DNA of 64,000 nt from Sordariomycetes sp. S80-01Y (lineage: Eukaryota > Ascomycota > Sordariomycetes), in assembly GCA_037042185.1 (NCBI GenBank), contig JAXQJY010000026.1:806001-870000 (forward strand), read 5' to 3'. The position numbers and the translations under genes are program-made. Each line of letters opens with the position of its first letter. The first letter of the stretch is position 1. This document shows, one piece after another, positions 36,139-46,766 of the stretch. A model generated the notes under the pieces. The model was not told the DNA's origin, searched no databases, and saw only the letters and a list, made by a program, of their open reading frames with translations.

Positions 36139-38881
36139 TCTTCTTTGATCACCGACGATTGTCTCTCAGTGCGCCATGGTATGCAAGTGAGACAAACAGG
36201 TAGATTGAGCAGGTGGGCTCGCTCAGGCGGGCGAGGCGCGAGCAATCGTAGTGCGCGAGACACTGCCCTGGTAATCGCTATAATGTTTCCCCAGCCAAGA
36301 AAAGTATCAGAGGCATCGAATGAAGAGAGGCGGAACCTCTGTGGCTTCTGAGAGCGCCTCGTGAACAGGCGGGTGGCGAGAGATGAGACCGCACAGAACA
36401 GGCGTCGTCTCTCGCGTGCCCGGCAAGGGCAAGGTGGCAGGCCTGGTGGAAGCGTCTACCGAGAGAATTCGATAACGACTCGGAGCTCAGCTCAGCTGGA
36501 TTCAAATAGATGAGGCAAAGACAGCCGACGAGCCTTCGGGCGAGAGAAGATGTGAGGTATCTTGAGGTGTCGCAGAAAGTGAAGCGGCTGAAAGCTGCAA
36601 CCGAGTCTGAGGCGAGCGAGGCCAATGTGGCGGCGTGGAAGCTGGCAGTACAACCACTGCTCCTTTAGTAAACCCAGAGTCTAATTCGGCACAGCTCGAG
36701 GGTAGTTCGTAGGAGTCTTGCCCGAGAGGCTAGCAATGTTGTACGTTGTGATCCGTAATACGGTCGACTTGGAGTTGGTGTGAGCGGCCGAGAGGTTCAA
36801 CGGCATGAGTGGGTGGCAGGGCAGGGAGGGCAGGGAGGGCAGCCTTGGGCCAGAGAGAGAGAGAGGGAGATGAGGGGTGAGACTCAGAATCGGGTGGGAG
36901 GAAGATGACTTGAGGCCTAAGGTTGTCGGGGGCGGGCGTGGCAGCCTGAAAGCCTGATTGTCGTACGGGGGAGAAGATGACGGGCCGAGGATGATGTGAC
37001 CTGGCAGATGAGATATTCTTGGGAAGTGCACTTCGGTCTAGCAATAGAACTTGAACCTATGCCAGCAGTGGCAGCTGGAGCATGAGCAACGCGGGAAAAC
37101 AGAAGGGCGCGGCAGCCCAAGTCGATAAGGTTGATGCTGTTAGTGAGGCCCCACCACTGGTTGGGTGCCTCACTGAGCGACCTTTCCTGTTCGAGCGCTG
37201 CTGGGAACGTCCGCGGGGGTGGCAGTGGCAGTGACAGTGGGGCTCTGGGGGACATGCACGCCGGTGGACACCGCGCACTTGCCCCTGCCTCGGTATTCGT
37301 CCATCGCTGTCAGGGTGGCCCCAGCATGCATGGGGCTCTTCGGATGCCTCTGCCCTCTGCACCTCAAAACCCTCGTCTCACCCAGACTTGAAGGCAGTTC
37401 CAGCACGACATGACTTCGAGCTGCTCCATGGACAACGTCAGCAAGTGGCTTGACGCCGGCCGCGCAGCAAATGAGTTTGTGTTCGCCTGGAGCGTGTCCT
37501 CACCAACAGCCGCACCGTCCTCGTCCCCGTCGAGAGTGCCCAACACCAGCACTCAAAGCGCCGGTCGACGGTGCGCGGCAAAAAGCTTCTCCCAAGCGGA
37601 ATAGGGAGCGGGGACACGGAATCTCCAGCCCCCATTGGCTTCAGTCGTGGCACACCTTACCATGTAACTCCAAGCTCCCTACAGCGACCCTCAGCGGCAG
37701 CGATCACTCGTCACTACCGCGGGTGGCATCACTCGCCGACTTGTTGGGGACTGTCCGCATCCCTGCCAGATGTGGGAGACTCTATCGCCTTCCGGCAATC
37801 TCTACACGCGAGGCGGCGACCTCGACAACTAGCGGTCAGGTTGCCGATACGTAGCAGACATCGCCGAATCTCAGAGAGGGGTTTCTCTGGAGCACCCCCG
37901 GCCATCGGGCGACGCGGAGTCCGACCGAGCTTCCAGGTTTTGTCAAACGACGCTGCGGTCTGGTCTTGCTGACGGCCAGACACCAAGACCAGAGAGGCCT
38001 CACCTCCTGCGGCAAGCTTGACAGCAATTTCGCCCGTAGCGCCGATGACAACATGGGGAGTCCATGTGCATTCGACGTTAACCCCTCACCGGCCATCGAT
38101 CAAGATTCGAGACATCGACCCTGAACACTCTCCAGCCCAAGGGCAGCGGGAGGCCCTGGAAGGATTCAGGGACAGCCGAAGCAGGATCCGGGGAAGCTAT
38201 GATGATCAACTCGTTAGCACTGCACGCTGCGCACTGCACCAGCCAGGTATTTGCCCCTCGCACGTCCCTGATTCTGCAAGCATGCGCACCGCCGCCTCCC
38301 GCCGTCCAAGCGTCCGCCCGACCCCGGTCGTCGGTAACAACAACCACATGTTAGAGTTTATGAGCCTCAATCTCCGATCCACGCTCGCCACGTCCGCAGT
38401 CGTGAGCCGGTGCCTTGGACCTGGTCCGTCTCAAACGACACTTACCGAAGGTAGTGAAATTGGTTGCCAATGGCTTAAAGCAGTCGCAGAATAACCTCAC
38501 GTGCTTCCCCCAGCGAAGCACAATCGAGCCCACGGAGTCATTTCAGTGAGCTTGACAGGATGTGGTGAGGCAATAAATACCATGACGAGGAGCCAGCACG
38601 CGCACTCCAAAGTTCGGAGGACAGACCAGAGGAACCCTCAGTTCCACCCCGCATCGGAGCCCGCCTTTGAGCACTAACGCAAATCGCTCGAAAATTGTCT
38701 CACCACTATGCGGATTTCGAAGATACTCTCTATTGAACCCAGCCCGTCACACTACCTATCCCGCAAAACAAGGTCCTCACAAGCCAACGGTACTCCCACG
38801 CGCTAGAATCGGTGCTTTGGGTTGCATGTCCCCGACCCGTCACCTGGCAAAGCGCGCGCCGAACCCATGTTGTCCTCGACA
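36139..38881. other. Long divergent non-coding region (2.7 kb)
   Basis: The largest gene-free stretch outside the island. It is GC-rich, with a purine tract at about 36813-36870 (GGGCAGGGAG-type repeats then (AG)n), which is pyrimidine-rich on the strand of the C2H2 gene. Frames up to ~158 codons exist but are Pro/Ser/Arg-rich, overlap on both strands and have no domain. A long 5' leader for the transcription factor and its promoter are the likeliest content. A 7-bp ATG exon or a non-coding RNA would be invisible to me. Confidence 0.5.
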
Positions 38882-40265
38882 ATGGCCCTACCGACAACCA
38901 TGAAAGCCGTCATCTTTGACGGGCCTTTCAAAATCTCGGTCCAGGATCGTCCTGTGCCCGCAAGTAGGTCAATTCGTATATTACAATCTAGAATCGAGCT
39001 AAAGGCACGCGTGTAGTCTGCGATGTCGGAGACATTGTTGTCCGAGTCAATGCCACAGCGCTCTGTGGCTCGTAAGCTCGCCCATCTCTGTACCTATAAA
39101 TTTATCAGGAACTCACAGCCACTTAGTGACCTTCATCTCTACCGAGGGCTCGAGCCATGCGCTACCGGTCACATTATGGGCCACGAATTCGCTGGCACTG
39201 TGGTCCAAGTTGGAAATGCAGTCAAGACAGTGAAGGTCGGGGATGAGATCGTCTCCCCATTCACGATTTCATGGTCAGTCGCCTTGGTAGAATTCGCAGA
39301 TACATGACTAAATAAGAGAGAAGCGGGGAGTGCTTCTACTGCAAGTGTGGCGACACGGCGCGCTGCATAGAGTGCAAAGTCCTTGGCACGCCTATGCTGG
39401 ACGGTGCTCAAGCCCAATATGTTCGCGTGCCACTCGCCGACACCACCGTGATGAAGGCGCCTCAAAACATTCCTGAGCAGCATCTTGTGCTCATGGCTGA
39501 CATTTTCCCCACGGGCTACTACGGCGTATCCAGCGCAGTTTCCATGGCCCCAACGGTTGACATCTCTCAGTCGACAATGGTAATCATCGGCTGCGGCCCG
39601 GTTGGTCTGTGTGCTGTGATCGCAGCCCTTGAGTACAGACCCAAACATCTTTTCGCAATTGACAGCGTAGAGAGCCGTCTCGAACTTGCCAAGAAGCTCG
39701 GGGCCGAGCCTCTCGACTTCACCAAGAAGGACGAGATGTTGGATCGAATCAAGGAGGTGACGGACGGTCGGGGCGCCGACATGGTAGTGGAGGTGGTCGG
39801 GTTATCTCCAGCTTTGAGAACGGCCTTTGACGTTGTTCGACCCTTCGGTGTGATCAGCAGCATTGGCGTCCACAGCGCCGAGGTGCGTACGCCCAACGGC
39901 TACAAGTGTGAAGACCCGTGACCTAACGATGAGTGACAGATCCCCTGGTCAGCGACCGAGGGGTATGAGTACGTGATGGTTACCACCCTACTGATTCGTT
40001 GATGATGCTGACTGAGGGTGTAGTAAGAATTTACGCCTGCAGATGGGACGATGTCCAGTTCGCAAGGTTTTCGCCGAGTCACTTGAGCTGCTCGAGAAGA
40101 AGCATCACCTCTTCGAGTCCGAACCCTTGTGTTTTTGAACCCTTGAACCTCTACTGACGGCTGTATAGCTTCATGTTCGACAAGATCATGCCCCTCACGG
40201 CAGCGACGGAGGCGTACGACCTCTTCGACAAGAGGCAAGCCCAAAAGGTCGTGTTCAAGCCGTGA
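38882..40265 (+). CDS. Zinc-dependent alcohol dehydrogenase (MDR superfamily)
   Basis: Seven exons, 38882..38963, 39017..39071, 39127..39273, 39324..39882, 39940..39968, 40024..40116 and 40169..40265, give 353 aa. The catalytic zinc ligands are visible as Cys44 (ALCGSDLH), His65 and Glu66 (GHEFAG). The structural zinc site is Cys95, 98, 101 and 109 (CGECFYCKCGDTARC). The NAD(P)-binding Rossmann turn is GCGPVGLC. The fold is that of medium-chain zinc dehydrogenases; the substrate cannot be told. Three in-frame ATGs compete (38867, 38882, 38900). I chose the one with A at -3 and G at +4, but 38900 gives the common MKAV start. Its stop lies 14 bases from the SEN15 stop on the other strand. Confidence 0.9.
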
Positions 40266-40279
40266 GGTGCCAGCTCGAC

Positions 40280-40726
40280 TCAGTTCTGACGAGGCTTGAC
40301 CATACCCTCGTGCATGAGATAGTAAACAACGGTGGAGTCGTTGTGCACAGTCGCCAGAAGGATGCGCTTCCCTCGCGGCCCAGCCTCATGAATAGAATCG
40401 AAAATCGCCGAGAATGCCTTCAAAGTCCATTTCTCCGCCAGATGCACAGCCAAAACCCACTCGTACTCGGCGTCCTGGAAGAGGCGCTCTCCAGTCTTGT
40501 GCTGATGCTCGAGAGCTGCTATCTGGTCGTCTGGATGTGTGTAGAGCCGTCTAGGGGGGAGACCGCGTATCAGTGGCCGGGTCCCAGCAGTATCACGAAC
40601 TTGGAGCTCAGTCCAGTCATGCTGATCCTCCAGATTCCGCGCGACGTTCAGAGTCAGGTTTTTAACGGGCTCGGTGGCCCTTTCTGAAGATTCTGTTGTC
40701 GTCGGTGAGGTCAATGTCGTCGTCAT
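40280..40726 (-). CDS. SEN15: SEN15-type tRNA-splicing endonuclease subunit
   Basis: A single exon of 148 aa. The first ~40 residues are polar and Thr-rich. The C-terminal core carries the Sen15 pattern: YEWVLAVHLAEKWTLKAFSA, a spacer, then GKRILLATVHNDSTVVYYLM and a HEGMVKP tail. Sen15 is a non-catalytic structural subunit of the nuclear/mitochondrial-surface endonuclease that removes tRNA introns with Sen2, Sen34 and Sen54. The length is usual for the fungal protein and the whole reading is open without introns. It is tail-to-tail with the alcohol dehydrogenase gene. Confidence 0.85.
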   Translation of the reverse strand: MTTTLTSPTTTESSERATEPVKNLTLNVARNLEDQHDWTELQVRDTAGTRPLIRGLPPRRLYTHPDDQIAALEHQHKTGERLFQDAEYEWVLAVHLAEKWTLKAFSAIFDSIHEAGPRGKRILLATVHNDSTVVYYLMHEGMVKPRQN

Positions 40727-41774
40727 GTTGTGCAGTCGATCGAGTCTGAAGGAGAGGCGAGGTTAGGTGAGTTTAGGTGAGGCGAAAGGGAGGCGAGGAA
40801 GTGAAAATCAAGGATTCAATACTGTCGCGATCAAATTTGGTGGTCACCGCCAGGGCGATCTCCGTAGAGTTGGTTCCTGTGGGGGTGCTGATTGGCCTGG
40901 CCAAGTGCCAGTCCCACGGCGGCCCCGTAACTGTCAGTGAAGCCTGAGCCTGAGCCCGAGCCTGAGCCCGAGCCCGAGCGTGATCTTCGTCAAGTGGAGG
41001 CGCAGCGAAGAAGCCGAAACAGACATCGCATTCGCATATCCCTCGGACACGGCCTTGATATTTACGATGCATTTCGCCTTTGGAGAGGGAGGGAGAGAGC
41101 AATCGCGAGACGAAGCCGATTGTACGGACTATCTATGGATCGTCTTGAGGCTCTGAATGCGCAATAAGGTTCTCCTTCGTTTCTACGCGATTAGCTACTT
41201 TTACACTTTGGCCGGTGGATGGTAGAGGGGGGTGGACTGTGACGAATGGAGAATAGAAGCTACAAGTTCAGCAGCTGGTACGTAAGATCCAGGCACGCGG
41301 AGGCTTCTTGGCTGGTCGTTTCGCCGTTGCTCCTGTCACGGACAGGAGTGTCCAGCCCAGCCGTGACAGTTCCAAATCTTTCAGATCGTCAAGACAGCAT
41401 ACAAACAGGCGAGCAATCAAGATTGGGGAAAACGGAGCGACCCGACAATGCGAGATGAGATGCGTCAGGGACCAACGCGGCTCACCCACTACTTACTACC
41501 TTCAGTTACCGTAAGCTCCACCCTGGAAGGCTTAGCGTTCCGGGGCTGCAAGCGTCGCGACTCCCTTAGGTTGGCCGTCCGTACGAGCAGGACCCCGTCA
41601 TTCTGCTCATTAAATCGACGGACTGCCGTCCTCGCATTTCCGCCCTCCTCATTCATCCATCCATTCTGATATCCCACTTCCCCTGGCTATTTGCAGTTGC
41701 TTCATAATCGATCGCGGCTCTCTGAGGCTTTATCTTCATAGTCAGCTCCCTACACGAGTAGTCCATATAATCCA
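40727..41774. other. Divergent promoter region between SEN15 and the DUF2985 gene
   Basis: About 1 kb between two divergent starts. It contains a short hexamer repeat (listed separately). Frames on both strands around the repeat are driven by it and are not called as genes. Confidence 0.5.
40943..40978. repeat. Hexanucleotide tandem repeat
   Basis: Six units of cctgag/cccgag in direct array (36 bp), upstream of SEN15 on its strand. Differences are only C/T at one position. Confidence 0.9.
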
Positions 41775-43063
41775 ATGGCGACTTCACAACCGTCGACCAA
41801 CGAACCCTTCCCCCCTCCTGTTGATACCGCGACCGCGACCGCAACCGCAACCGCCCCGTCATCCCCCAAATCCACGTCGTCGTCGACCATTGGGAACCGT
41901 CTTCGACGTGTCTCCCAAAGTTTCGGCACCTCAGACCTTCCCGAGGGCTTCTCGGCAGCGACAGGCGGCATCGCCTCGACCATCCTCTCCAGTCGTCGGG
42001 CCGTCACCAAACCGGCATCATCCGCCGCATCGCCAGAAAATTCGAAGCCAAACAATGGCCTGAGCTCTGTTTCGTCGGATGCGGCGAGGTCGACGAATGA
42101 CAACACTACTGCCACGGCGCCTTTTGCAAATGGATATCACTTCCCGCCCAAGAAGACTGCCGGCCAGTCAACCAAGCTGGGCTTGATTGCGTTTTGGAAG
42201 TACTTTACCACGCCTGTCGGATTTTTGGTAACGATTTACGGTTTGAATATCGTCGCTTGGGGAGGGATGCTGTTCCTGTTGCTGTGCAATGCTTGTAGGT
42301 ACCCCCAATCCCTTCTTCTGCGAAATCTGCCCTCTGACGCTCTACAGCACCGGCAATGTGCCACCCGACCTGCAACGATATTAACTCGCCACGGAGGAAG
42401 TGGATAGAATGGGACTCCCAGATCTTGAACGCACTCTTCTGTGTAACAGGCTTTGGGCTGGCGCCGTGGCGGTTCAGAGACCTGTACTATCTCCTGCAGT
42501 ATCGTCTTCAGAAGAGACCGGAGGGCTTGCGTCGTCTTGCTGGTATTCACCAGGACTGGGTTCGGCTGCCTGGCTCGCGGGACTTGCCTGTAGATGTTGG
42601 ACCTCACAATGTGATTGGGCGACTCGATCCTGCTGATATGAGTAGCGTGCCCTTCCCCGAAAGCAAGACACCCAGTGCCCCTCTCACTGGGATGCGAGCT
42701 CCCCCCACGAAGCTTTGGAAGCTGGATGCCGTCATCTGGCTGATGGTCTGGAACACTTTCTTCCAGATATGCCTATCTGCCTTCATGTGGGGCATGAACC
42801 GGTACGACCGACCCAGCTGGTCCACAGGTCTGTTTGTGGCCCTGGCATGTATTGTCGCTGCGGTCGGCGGTCTTATCATGTTCCTGGAGGGCAAGGCTGT
42901 CAAGACTGTCGAGGGTGTACCGTTGACTCCTGAGGACCAGGCAAGACTTGAGGCCGATCGCGAACAGGGCATTTTGCATTTCAACAACATAGGAGACAAG
43001 GACTTAGAGGCGGAGAAGGCGAAGAAGGCGGAGAGGGCAGAAAAGAAGAAGATCAGGGGTTAG
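41775..43063 (+). CDS. DUF2985 family membrane protein
   Basis: Exons 41775..42294 and 42348..43063, with a 53-bp GT-AG intron, give 411 aa. The N-terminal ~120 residues are Ser/Thr/Ala-rich and disordered, with a short Ala-Thr repeat. Hydrophobic segments follow: TPVGFLVTIYGLNIVAWGGM with LFLLLCNA, a second around LNALFCVTGFGLAPWRFRDL, then AVIWLMVWNTFFQICLSAFM and GLFVALACIVAAVGGLIMF. The Cys-containing loop CHPTCNDINSPRRKWIEWDS between the first two is typical of fungal DUF2985 proteins. The tail is highly charged (EAEKAKKAERAEKKK). The family is widespread in filamentous ascomycetes; its function is not known. Confidence 0.85.
41826..41855 (+). repeat. In-frame hexamer repeat coding for Ala-Thr
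   Basis: Five tandem accgcN units in the DUF2985 N-terminus, encoding alternating Thr and Ala. Such a repeat may vary in length between strains without shifting the frame. Confidence 0.85.
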
Positions 43064-43774
43064 TGTTTTTCATTGGGAGTTTGAGATTCGGATCTGGCTG
43101 GTTCGCGCAGGAATCCTGAGGCGTGCGTTCAGCTGCCATGTGAACTCCATGTCACCATGCGGCGGTTGCGCTTTTTTTTTTGTTGGAAAGGTTCAACGCC
43201 CTTTGTTGGGGGTTTGGGTTGTGTAGACTTTTTACTTGGGCCGGTTAGCATGTTTGGCGTTTAGAGTTCAAGTTCCAGCGAAATGTTGTGTGGGTAATCA
43301 ACTACGGTTATGCTTGGCAGCACCAGAATGATGAAAATGATACTACATGCGATTGGGCTCCCAAATCCTTCAGGACCAAGCTGTCTGCCTATCCAGCGCC
43401 AGATGACGTTGCTTTGGCAAGCGAGGCGGTGTACCCGTGACTAACGTAAGTAATGAGAGTGCTGATGGTCTAGGGTGGCAGGGACTGACAAGTAACCCAA
43501 CGCAGGCCGACCCCAGCCGAGACATGCTAATGGATCCGCCAACTGCTCACTTACGCAAGGAGCCTTAAGGTTGACCCTGTATCGACATCATGTCACATGC
43601 ACAGAGCACGAGTATGCCATAGAGGTCCGATCCCTGCTTGCCTGCCCCCACCTCCCAGAGCATCGCCCACCGCTTTCCCCTCCGGGAACCTTCGCCCATC
43701 AACTCGCGCCATCATCCACTCAGCCTGCAAACGATCTGCCAATCCCGTTACCAACACCACCCGAGGGCGCCATC
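43064..43774. other. Intergenic between the DUF2985 and Yippee genes
   Basis: About 0.7 kb between two plus-strand genes. Its last 204 bp (from 43571) are open in frame with the Yippee start and could be an N-terminal extension, though the composition (Pro/His-rich) suggests leader. Confidence 0.5.
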
Positions 43775-44201
43775 ATGGGTCTTCGCTACAACGACTATCT
43801 ATCCGGCAACAAGATCTATGGGTGCAAAAACTGCAAGACGCACCTCGCTAACCATGACGACATAATCAGCAGGGTACGTTTCTCGTGGCTCACTCGCCCC
43901 GTCTCCCCTGCCACGGACAGCCAACTCCCGCTCCTGGTGACGGACTGCTGCTGACCGGAGACGACAGAACTTCCGCGGGCAGCATGGCAAGGCCTATCTC
44001 TTCCACACCGTTGTCAACATCGCCGCGGGCGAACCCGCCGATCGCAACATGACCACGGGCCGCCACATCGTCCGTGACATCACCTGTCGCCAGTGCAACG
44101 AGACGGTCGGCTGGAAGTACGACAAGGCGTACGAGCAAAGCGAGAAGTACAAGGAGGGCAAGTTCATACTGGAAGCAGACATACTCTGCAATGTATCATG
44201 A
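43775..44201 (+). CDS. Yippee-like zinc-binding protein
   Basis: Exons 43775..43873 and 43968..44201, with a 94-bp GT-AG intron, give 110 aa, the usual size for Yippee proteins. Zinc ligands are Cys17/Cys20 (CKNC) and Cys73/Cys76 (CRQC), spaced as in the family. Other hallmarks are YGCKNCKTHL, NFRGQHGKAYLF, GRHIVRDI, VGWKYDKAYE and EKYKEGKFILEADILC. Yippee is a small, highly conserved eukaryotic domain; the human relative YPEL5 is part of the CTLH/GID ubiquitin ligase, but other members lack a firm role. The start was chosen because the Yippee domain begins there. Confidence 0.93.
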
Positions 44202-44696
44202 GGAGCTGAGCCGTCCGACGACGCCTCCGGATGCTGCTGGGGTTTACATTGTGAATTTAGTTTCGGGCGTTGCACGGGGTTTCAGGTGCTGCCGGTATTC
44301 TGGTTCCGGGTGGGTTGGCGTTTACGGCGTATTATTTGATGGCCTATTTTATCGTTACGTCCTTGTTCGGGCGGTGACCTGCGCTCGCTGGAGAGGATTT
44401 CGTTGGCTCTGCATCCATGGTTCGCAATGCTGGGAGCTTCGCCTTCGAGCCATTACTAGTGCTATGGAAAAGCTGGCAATCGTAACACATTAGATATCAG
44501 CAGTGTCTCTCGCGCCAGGAAAGAATGCAAAAGGCGACTCCCATTTACGGTTTATGAAAGATCAAAACTCCCAAACAGATCCACCCCAGCTGGAAAGCGT
44601 GTAGCTGATGCAAAGTCTCGTGACGTGCCCGATTCCAAGGCGCCAGCGCATCACACCAGAAGCTGTTCGAAGCGAGCCTCTTCTATACCAACATTT
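44202..44696. other. Convergent gap between Yippee and the transporter
   Basis: About 0.5 kb between two stops facing each other. A plus-strand open frame here runs out of the Yippee exon in another frame and is not a gene. Confidence 0.5.
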
Positions 44697-46035
44697 CTAT
44701 CGGTGATACTCTAGGGGCTCCTCGGGCAAGAGCTCCTCGACCTCCTCCTCGGTCTGGAGACACCTGATCGGAGGCTGGACGATGCCGTTGAAGAGGAAGG
44801 TCGAGTAAACAAGCATCGCAAAACCAACAATCTGAAGCCACTTGAACGACTCCCAGCCGAGGCCGAGCGACACCATCCAGATGAAGAGGGTGCGACAGGT
44901 GTCGATGGTGGAGCGCGCTGTGGCGCTCACACTGCGAGTGACAGCCAGTCCAAAGTAGTTAAAGCCACTTCTCCTGTGTGAGCTGACCGTTCCGCCAAGT
45001 ATTCAAGAGAAGACTTACCCAATGCTGAACATGATGGCAAAGCTGGTGATGCCAATGTTGGGATTCGTGGTCATCTGCCTCCAGCCCTCAACCATGTCAA
45101 AGTATCCGTACCTGCCGGCCTCTGTCCGCCCGACAGCAGCGTGCAGAACCATCATGGCAATGACGGTGAAGCTGAACCCAAATATGCCCTCCCAGCCAAC
45201 AACGCGGATGGGCTCGACGGGCGAGTTCTCCAGCATCCACTCCTCGAGAACGAACTGTGTGGCTGTGAAGATTTGAGCGCCAGCAATCAGCAAGACACCA
45301 ACTACAGCAGCAGCAGTGTCAGACAGCCCGGCTCCAGCTCCGCCCTCGGTCTCGACACCTTGCCCATGAGCAGCGGCCGTCTTTTCATCTGGCCAGATGG
45401 CACCAGCGAGACCAACCACGGCCACACCAAGTACAACACCAATCAGACTCAACCACTGAAACAGCCACAGGTGTCTCTTCAAGAATAGGACGCTGAAGAG
45501 GCCGACAAATAGCACAAGAGCGCCCCTTGTCATCTGATAGATGCTGGCCGCCACGAGCAGCAAGCCCGCATTCATCAGCGTGGTCCCGCAAATGTCACAA
45601 ATCGCCGGCAACGCCAGCAGACACACCCTATACCCCCGCAAGACACTCGTCTTGCTCGCCTCAGCATCCAGCACTCTCTGCGCTTCCTCCTCGTTCGTCT
45701 CGATCGTGTTGACGGCTTCGTAGCCGCGCTGGCGGGGGGACAGCCTAGTGACGTAGCGCTTGTGCAGAGCCATGAGGCCGACGACGAGCCAACAGCCCAT
45801 CTCGCCGACGAACATCTGGGCGGTCTGGAGGACGGGCTGCTCAAAGGCGCGGCGCTTGGCGGGGTCCGGGGAGTCGCAGTTGCGGACGCATTGGTTGTCC
45901 TTTGGGAGACGTCAGACCACGCCGAAGAGTACGCCGATGGTAATGACTTACTTGGTACTTGGTGAGGAGGGTGTTGCATACTCCGGTGAGTAGCATCATA
46001 CCCACCAAGAACGGGATCGTCGTGCGGGACGGCAT
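44697..46035 (-). CDS. SLC35F6-like (drug/metabolite transporter superfamily) membrane transporter
   Basis: Exons 45952..46035, 45019..45899 and 44697..44970 give 412 aa with about ten hydrophobic segments. The first starts FLVGMMLLTGVCNTLLTKYQ and leads into a Cys-containing loop (NQCVRNCDSPDP). The core includes AICDICGTTLMNAGLLLVAA and SIYQMTRGALVLFVGLFSVL with FLKRHLWLFQWLSL, a pattern shared by SLC35F6 and related DMT carriers. A soluble loop between segments contains a polar insert (WPDEKTAAAHGQGVETEGG). The tail is acidic (TEEEVEELLPEEPLE). Human SLC35F6 is lysosomal/mitochondrial; the fungal substrate is unknown. Introns are 52 and 48 bp, GT-AG. Confidence 0.88.
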
Positions 46036-46766
46036 TGTGAGGTCAATCGCGTCAAGGTGTCGCGGCGCGATAGTGAAGCTTGTACTGGAAGAGGTCGTCG
46101 CGACTGTTGGTTGATATCCTGGAGACGACAGGTGAACTGAGCCTCGAATGGCGAAAACGAGGAGACTAGATTCGCAAGGAGGGTCCCGAGGCTGAGGAGT
46201 CAATAAGCCCCAAAGTCTATTGACACAGTCATGCGGTCGATAGCGGCGGCGGTAGACCCGAGGTGCTGATAACGGGCCACTGGCTGTGTGACGCAAGGGA
46301 CCCTGATGGTCCGGGGCCGACGGAGTACTTGGTAGGTGCATAATAGCGTGCCTCACCCCGGGGCCTAGGCTTGTAGGCAGGCCAGCCCCCCAGCTTGTGG
46401 CGTCTGTCTGCCCCACTGCGGTTTAAGAGTATGGTAGTCATTGTACTCCGTGCAAGTCGGTAGGCCTGGAAGTTCACAGTCAGCGGACCCGCATCAGTCA
46501 CGGGTTGTTGTCATGCTGTTTGCGGTTGAGACATCGTTGTAGATCCAGGTTTTGGCGATCGACAGGAGCATCTACAGACCCAATCCGTCCAATGATTGTT
46601 GATCTGCCTGGACCTCCATGGGATGTGGCCATCATTCGTTGGCGAACCACCCATGAAGAACATCACAAGTATTACGTAGTCCATAAGGTCGATACACCAC
46701 AGGAAAGTAACGGTAATGACAGTTCTTTGTGAACCGGACTTCTGTTGAGTCTCTTTCCATCTAATT
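46036..46766. other. Intergenic between the ferric-reductase-like and transporter genes
   Basis: About 0.73 kb; the transporter promoter and the 3' end of the ferric-reductase-like gene. Both genes point left. Nothing else supported. Confidence 0.5.

Noticed and set aside
36681-37031. 116-codon Pro/Ser-rich minus-strand frame upstream of the C2H2 factor
   Set aside because: Produced by the pyrimidine-rich tract on that strand; no evidence of a protein.
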